Source: an uncultured Flavobacteriales bacterium
GTDB lineage: Bacteria > Bacteroidota > Bacteroidia > Flavobacteriales_D > Sanyastnellaceae
NCBI GenBank assembly: GCA_937897625.1
Contig: CALCNZ010000373.1
Location: forward strand, 1-10,524
Length of the DNA: 10,524 nt
Direction: 5' to 3'
Shown: positions 6,519-10,524 of the stretch, piece after piece
Numbering within the stretch: position 1 is the first letter of the stretch
Layout of the letters: each line of letters opens with the position of its first letter
Notes under the pieces: generated by a model
Told to the model about the DNA's origin: nothing
The model's database searches: none
Seen by the model: only the letters and a program-made list of their open reading frames with translations
Program-made: the position numbers and the translations under genes

Positions 6519-7992
6519 CGGCCAATTTTCGATCGTTCGCGAGTCGTGGAATTTTATTCTGACCTCCAAGTTTTCCTTGCGATTTCATGTAGGCATTGAA
6601 TGCTCCGTTTTTCACTGGAGTGATTTTCAACTTCTGTAAAACGCTTCCAACAATGAGGTCTTTGTAGTAAACATTTTGCTCTTGCATTTTATTGTCTAGC
6701 AATTCTTGAAGCACATTTAAATCAGGAACGTCTCCGTTGAACTCTATTATCCATTCGTGGTAGGGAAGTCCCTCTGTGGGCTGCACCTGTGGCGCAACGT
6801 GGAATTCATTCACCGAAAAATGAAGTTGCGATAATGCATGAGACATGGCTCGGTCCACTTCTTCACCAATCACATGTTCTCCGAACGCACTGGTGAAATG
6901 CTTGATTCTTCCGGTGACTAAAATGCGATACGGATTTAACGAAACAAACTTCACAGTATCTCCAATGCTATATCCCCAAAGGCCAGCATTGTTGCTTAAG
7001 ATAAGCGCGTAATTCACGCCCAACTCCACTTCATGAAGGGCATAGCGTTTTGGATTTTCCGAGAAGTATTCTTCCGCTTTGATGAATTCAAAATAAATTC
7101 CGCTGTTTACATTCAAGCGCAAACCTTCCGCCTGTTGAGAGTCTTGATAGGCAAGGAATCCCTCGCTAGCTGGATATAATTCTATGGTTGGAATTTCTTC
7201 GCCAATGAGTTCTGCAAAGCGCGATTTATACGGAGCGAAATTCACGCCGCCGAAAACAAACAATTCGAAATTCGGAAAAATTTCTTTGATGGTTTGCTTG
7301 CCTGTTTTTTCAAGCAGCAATTCGAAATACATCTGCACCCAACTGGGTATTCCAGAGATGAGACGCATGTCTTGTTTCGAAGTTTCTTCAACAATACGAT
7401 TGATCTTCGTTTCCCAATCTTCAATGCAATTGGTAGCGTAAGATGGCATTCGATTTTTTTGAAGATAGGCAGGGACGTGATTCGCAACAATACCTGAAAG
7501 TCTTCCATATGGAATGCCAGATTCCAGTCTGTCGAGTTCCGGACTGCCTTGAAGGAAAATCATTTTTCCATCGACGAAATTCGCTCTTCCAGTTTCACCA
7601 ATGTAGTTCAGCAAAGCATTTCGCGCAGAGCCAATGTGATTGGGAAGTGAAGCTTGTGTCAGAGGAATGTATTTCGTTCCGCTGGTTGTGCCGGAAGTCT
7701 TGCAGAAATATTTCGGCAGGCCTGGCCACAACACAGAGAGTTCTCCAGCTTTTGCACGTTCCATGTACGGCACCAATTCTTCGTAATCCCGAACAGGAAC
7801 CGCTTGTGTCCATTCGGTGTGATTCGAAATGTTCTTGAACTGATGATCATTTCCAAAAGCTGTGTTATTTGCTTCGTGTAAGAGTTTTTTCAAAACACCT
7901 TTTTGCAAATCTTCTGCTTGTGCATTTTCATTCAACAAGGATTTTCGAATGCGTTTTCCGAGCCAAAGACTGGCGCTTGACTTTAAGGACAT
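6496..7992 (-). CDS. GH3-family acyl-adenylating / acyl-amido synthetase-like protein
   Basis: This 498-residue cytoplasmic protein has the length and motifs of the GH3 family, ANL-superfamily enzymes that in plants adenylate a carboxylic acid (auxin, jasmonate) and join it to an amino acid. Motif 1, the ATP-phosphate loop, is TSGTTSGTKYIPLT (99-112). FGGVNFAPY is at 247-255. Motif 2, YPASEGFLAYQ, is at 273-283. Motif 3 around GYSIGDTVKF (340-349) is followed by the hinge/TGRIKHFTSAFGEHV segment (360-374). The C-terminal GQNKIPRLANDR (477-488) is typical of bacterial members. The catalytic apparatus looks intact, but the acid and amine substrates of bacteroidete GH3 proteins are not known to me; a hormone role is not implied. 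The ATG follows the upstream T9SS gene's stop by 3 nt, and its last 23 nt are shared with the VWA gene. Co-transcription with a phosphopantetheinyl transferase is suggestive of acyl or carrier chemistry but is not proof. Confidence 0.93.
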   Translation of the reverse strand: MSLKSSASLWLGKRIRKSLLNENAQAEDLQKGVLKKLLHEANNTAFGNDHQFKNISNHTEWTQAVPVRDYEELVPYMERAKAGELSVLWPGLPKYFCKTSGTTSGTKYIPLTQASLPNHIGSARNALLNYIGETGRANFVDGKMIFLQGSPELDRLESGIPYGRLSGIVANHVPAYLQKNRMPSYATNCIEDWETKINRIVEETSKQDMRLISGIPSWVQMYFELLLEKTGKQTIKEIFPNFELFVFGGVNFAPYKSRFAELIGEEIPTIELYPASEGFLAYQDSQQAEGLRLNVNSGIYFEFIKAEEYFSENPKRYALHEVELGVNYALILSNNAGLWGYSIGDTVKFVSLNPYRILVTGRIKHFTSAFGEHVIGEEVDRAMSHALSQLHFSVNEFHVAPQVQPTEGLPYHEWIIEFNGDVPDLNVLQELLDNKMQEQNVYYKDLIVGSVLQKLKITPVKNGAFNAYMKSQGKLGGQNKIPRLANDRKLADALLQHK

Positions 7993-7995
7993 ACG

Positions 7996-9858
7996 TTATT
8001 GCTTAATGAAAATTTGGGCAGAAGATCTATTGGCTTGGGTTACGCGAACGGTATAGATTCCCGGAGAAAATTCAGAAGTATTCATTTCAATTTTTAATAC
8101 TTCGTTATTGCTTTTTTGAGAAAGGACACGTCTTCCTGTTTGATCGAAAATCTCAATAAGTGCTGATTCTTTTTCATTCAATGAAATGGAAAGAACTTCT
8201 TCAGCGGGGTTTGGATAGATTTGAAAAGTCTGACCGAATGATTGTTCGGTTGTATTCGAAACCGGTCCGAAGTTCATGCGAATCATGGGTGTTCTTGTCA
8301 AGTAGAAAAGATCGGTGTTTGAATTGTTGAATCGAACCCATGCGCTCAAGTCTTCCGACTTTCCAGATAATCCGATTACCGCTTCGAACGCGCTATTCGC
8401 AGAGCCTACAGCCACGAGATAAAGTCCTTGCGATAAATTAACAGGCGTGTCGAAAGAAAGAACTTTCATGCTGGCACCCCCAAACGTATTTATATCTGCC
8501 TCAGTGATGGGATAGTCTTGCGTGCTTGAAATTGCGCCTCCTATTCCGGTTGCAAGTGAGAAAGGAAAAACCGTTGCATAAATGGAAGACGGAAGCGTTG
8601 TTCCTTCACCAATGGCCACGCTAACGCTGTGCAATTGTTGTCCAGATGATGGAAGTAAATAAACGGCACCCATTTCAAACGGCGCATTTGCAAAGGCTTC
8701 CGAAGGGAGAAACATGGAAGCCAATTTATTTTTGTCGCGAGCGTATGTGACAGGAGTTATTTTGAAATGAAGGGTGTCGAGGTTGTTGTCTGTGTTCTCG
8801 TCTGTTTCTGTTTGAAGACTGTTGAAGTAAACGCTGTAATCTGAAACATCTGCTGCCATTTGGAATTCTCCGGCGAACAACACAGAATCGGCTCCAGGAG
8901 CCAAAGAAGAAAGAATGGGCGATGTGCCATCGTAGAGCAAAGCATTGGTGTTGTCATTGACTAATCGTGTGTTCAGAGCGACGTTATTTTGGGCATTGGT
9001 TCCGAAGTTGAACACGTTGCTTTTTAAATGGACAAGCGGAGCAAATGCACTTGGATACTGCGTGTATTCCATCATTTCGAATCCGGTAGTGTGATCGGGA
9101 TTGTTGAAATCGAAATCGCCATAAGAAGAATTTTCAATGAGCAAATCATTCGCATAGCCTTGAACAATCCGAATGTCATCGAGTTGCCAGAAGTAATAGA
9201 GTCCGTCATAAACAAAACGCAATTTCACATTGCTTTGGTTTCCTGCGGCTGCAGGCAAAGGCATGCGAACGGTTTGAGTATTTTGAGTGGTGATGCCCTG
9301 ATCAAGAACATTGCTGTAAAGAACTTCCCACGGACCGTTGGCAATGGAAATTTCAACGCGTGTATTTCCCAGGTAGTAGCGAATGTACTGTTCGAAAACC
9401 AGCGCGGTATTCGCGAATCCGGTTAAGTCTATAGAGGCGGTGGTTAAGTAGGCGAGATGCGGTCCAGGCGCTTGTCCGGTTCCGAAATTATCGACCGTGC
9501 AAGGGTTCAAGTTGTTGTCCCAATAATTTGAATCGAAAATCACGAATCCAGATGCAGCAGTTGTGCTTGCTATTGCTTCTCCAACATTGCCATCTGGAAG
9601 ACATGAACCTCTGGAACCCACCAGCTGGTTGGGGTTTGTGGAAGGTCCGCGGTATTCCCAAACGGCAAGGGCAGGTGCCCCCGAATTGCTCCAATTGGAA
9701 GGGATGCCGTTGGTGAAGTCTTCCGACCAAATAACGGTTTCGCGATTCGTTGAACTTGCAGCGTTGTGGGAATGAATGTATGTTCCCGGAGCAGCGAGGA
9801 ATTGTCCTTCCACATAAAATGAAAATAGAACAAGAGCAAAGGTGAAAAAGCTTCTCAT
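7996..9858 (-). CDS. T9SS-exported protein with N-terminal jelly-roll/adhesin-like domain
   Basis: With the ATG at 9856-9858 the protein has 620 residues. This start gives a clean signal peptide (MRSFFTFALVLFSFYVEGQ) and lies one base after the upstream PPTase stop (TAA-C-ATG). A start 21 nt earlier would add MWYTRCN and overlap that gene. Residues ~40-235 resemble the MAM/cleaved-adhesin jelly-roll domains of secreted bacteroidete proteins: WSEDFTNGIPSNW, a small-residue SIDLTGFANTALVFEQYIRYY strand pair, and YFWQLDDIRI. Cys86 and Cys120 could form a disulfide. Residues ~270-370 look like an Ig-like segment, and 380-530 form an unassigned beta-rich region. Residues ~545-620 are a type A T9SS sorting domain (IYPNPAEEVLSISL, EIFDQTGRRVLS, FSPGIYTVRV, ending in FIKQ). 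Surface display or release is therefore expected. No catalytic motif was recognised; adhesion or carbohydrate binding is a guess from the fold type. Confidence 0.9.
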   Translation of the reverse strand: MRSFFTFALVLFSFYVEGQFLAAPGTYIHSHNAASSTNRETVIWSEDFTNGIPSNWSNSGAPALAVWEYRGPSTNPNQLVGSRGSCLPDGNVGEAIASTTAASGFVIFDSNYWDNNLNPCTVDNFGTGQAPGPHLAYLTTASIDLTGFANTALVFEQYIRYYLGNTRVEISIANGPWEVLYSNVLDQGITTQNTQTVRMPLPAAAGNQSNVKLRFVYDGLYYFWQLDDIRIVQGYANDLLIENSSYGDFDFNNPDHTTGFEMMEYTQYPSAFAPLVHLKSNVFNFGTNAQNNVALNTRLVNDNTNALLYDGTSPILSSLAPGADSVLFAGEFQMAADVSDYSVYFNSLQTETDENTDNNLDTLHFKITPVTYARDKNKLASMFLPSEAFANAPFEMGAVYLLPSSGQQLHSVSVAIGEGTTLPSSIYATVFPFSLATGIGGAISSTQDYPITEADINTFGGASMKVLSFDTPVNLSQGLYLVAVGSANSAFEAVIGLSGKSEDLSAWVRFNNSNTDLFYLTRTPMIRMNFGPVSNTTEQSFGQTFQIYPNPAEEVLSISLNEKESALIEIFDQTGRRVLSQKSNNEVLKIEMNTSEFSPGIYTVRVTQANRSSAQIFIKQ

Positions 9859-9859
9859 G

Positions 9860-10447
9860 TTACAGCGTGTATACCACAAAGGTATTGTTTAGGTTTATGA
9901 GCTTCAAGGTGAAAATGCGATCGCCATGAACACCCGAATAGTTAGCAAGTATTTCCTCGGAATCCCAATGAATAGCAGTCACCGTTATGCTTTCCGCAAA
10001 GGGAACTTCGGTTCCGAAATATTTGAAAATGGCTTCTTTCGTGCACCAGATAGCCGTTCTTTCTTCTGTGGTGTGAAATTGATTCAACTCGTCTTCATTG
10101 CAGAATTTGTTTGCAATGCGGTGAATACGTTCTTCCACCGTTTGAATGTCGAGCCCAATTTCTTCTTCGTTCATTAAAATTCCAACAAAATTTCTGTCGT
10201 GTGAAATGCTAATGAATCTTCCGTGTGTAAGTATGGGTTTGCCCCATTCGTTGTATTGAAGTTGATCTTCAAGCTGCGCTTCTTTCAACAACAGGAATGT
10301 TGCGAAACGCTCGATGTCTCTGCGGTTAGGCAGTTGGTTCGGGAAAAGATGTCCTGCCTTTTCGGCTAATTCCATCCACGCTTCATCTGACTCTGATAAA
10401 TGCCAGAGCAGAAGGTTTTTGTTCGAGGGGTTGGGCCAAAGGGGCAT
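9860..10447 (-). CDS. 4'-phosphopantetheinyl transferase, Sfp type
   Basis: With the ATG at 10445-10447 the protein has 195 residues. The open frame continues to a TTG at 10472-10474 (9 more residues), but the MPLW... start is the common form for bacteroidete homologues. The enzyme moves the phosphopantetheine arm of CoA onto a serine of acyl/peptidyl carrier proteins. Signature motifs are in order: NEWGKPIL (66-73), ISISHD (79-84), IGLDIQ (97-102) with the Mg-binding Asp100, and the W/KEA motif WCTKEAIFKYFG (134-145) with Glu138 and the catalytic-region Lys137. In Sfp the second acidic ligand of the D-x-E pair is Glu; here the position is Gln102. No carrier protein is encoded nearby, so the target is elsewhere in the genome. 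It is the first gene of the leftward operon, and its stop lies one base before the T9SS gene's ATG. Confidence 0.93.
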   Translation of the reverse strand: MPLWPNPSNKNLLLWHLSESDEAWMELAEKAGHLFPNQLPNRRDIERFATFLLLKEAQLEDQLQYNEWGKPILTHGRFISISHDRNFVGILMNEEEIGLDIQTVEERIHRIANKFCNEDELNQFHTTEERTAIWCTKEAIFKYFGTEVPFAESITVTAIHWDSEEILANYSGVHGDRIFTLKLINLNNTFVVYTL

Positions 10448-10461
10448 GAAAAATCTTTTTG

Positions 10462-10469
10462 CTAAGGTA
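10462..10469 (-). promoter_or_regulatory. Weak candidate -7 element for the leftward operon
   Basis: On the minus strand this reads TACCTTAG, one mismatch from the bacteroidete -7 consensus TAnnTTTG. It lies about 15 nt upstream of the PPTase ATG at 10447. No clear TTG is found 17-23 nt upstream. It would leave a very short leader. The true operon promoter could lie elsewhere in the 77-nt gap. Confidence 0.3.
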
Positions 10470-10477
10470 TTCAACCT

Positions 10478-10505
10478 TTTGTTTAATGTTCTGTTTATAC
10501 CTTTG
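10478..10505 (+). promoter_or_regulatory. Divergent bacteroidete-type promoter for a rightward gene outside the window
   Basis: A perfect -7 element TACCTTTG (TAnnTTTG) occupies 10498-10505, and TTTG (-33 element) occupies 10478-10481. The spacer is 16 nt, one short of the usual 17-23. The sequence after it (CAACCAAATAATTGAAAAC) is AT-rich like a 5' leader. It points right, away from the PPTase gene, so the intergenic region is inferred to be divergent. The rightward gene starts beyond base 10524 and cannot be identified here. Confidence 0.6.
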
Positions 10506-10524
10506 CAACCAAATAATTGAAAAC

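Noticed and set aside
6519..6569. Earlier start for the VWA protein
   Set aside because: It would place 17 charged residues before the signal peptide and lengthen the overlap with the GH3 gene.
6120..6599. 159-codon open frame on the plus strand
   Set aside because: It lies antisense to the well-supported VWA and GH3 genes, and its translation shows no recognisable domain, signal peptide or promoter; it is an antisense shadow.
6496..7992. Plant-hormone (auxin) conjugation system
   Set aside because: The GH3 name reflects homology only; bacteroidete members are common in free-living species and nothing nearby concerns auxin.
9028..9426. 132-codon plus-strand open frame
   Set aside because: It is fully antisense to the T9SS-exported protein with no supporting motif or upstream signal.
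9859..9879. Earlier start for the 620-residue T9SS protein
   Set aside because: It overlaps the PPTase coding end and adds seven residues ahead of an already complete signal peptide; the ATG at 9858 sits one base after the PPTase stop.
10448..10474. TTG start extending the PPTase by nine residues
   Set aside because: The ATG at 10447 gives the normal family N-terminus; the extension starts with a non-ATG codon and covers the only room for a promoter and leader.

Overview
The window looks like an ordinary chromosomal segment of a Bacteroidota bacterium, most likely in the Flavobacteriales. The evidence is two proteins with C-terminal type IX secretion (T9SS) sorting domains, a GH3-family adenylating enzyme of the bacteroidete type, AT-rich intergenic DNA, and a TAnnTTTG-type -7 promoter element at the right edge. 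No rRNA, tRNA, CRISPR array, insertion sequence or phage gene is visible.

All eight genes lie on the minus strand, so transcription runs from right to left. In that order they are: a Sfp-type 4'-phosphopantetheinyl transferase (9860-10447); a 620-residue T9SS-exported protein with a jelly-roll-like N-terminal region (7996-9858); a GH3-family acyl-adenylating protein (6496-7992); a periplasmic von Willebrand factor A protein (5190-6518); a uridine kinase-like P-loop kinase with an altered substrate loop (4585-5193); ribonuclease HI (4118-4585); a 967-residue T9SS-exported protein of about 16 SBBP-like beta-propeller repeats (1124-4027); and a P-loop NTPase resembling DUF1611/dethiobiotin synthetase proteins (110-1120).

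The first six genes are packed with 1-3 nt gaps or 1-23 nt overlaps, which indicates translational coupling in one operon. The only internal gap is 90 nt, before the propeller gene. It holds no terminator and perhaps a weak promoter. A perfect 13-bp hairpin follows the last gene and is the likely end of the unit. At the right edge a strong divergent promoter-like element points at a rightward gene outside the window.

The cargo mixes carrier-protein activation (PPTase), acyl/amino-acid ligation chemistry (GH3), nucleotide and nucleic-acid housekeeping, and cell-surface proteins. A shared pathway is not demonstrated. The points most worth following up are the PPTase-to-GH3 co-transcription, the non-canonical kinase, the uncharacterised P-loop NTPase, and the propeller protein with recently duplicated blades.
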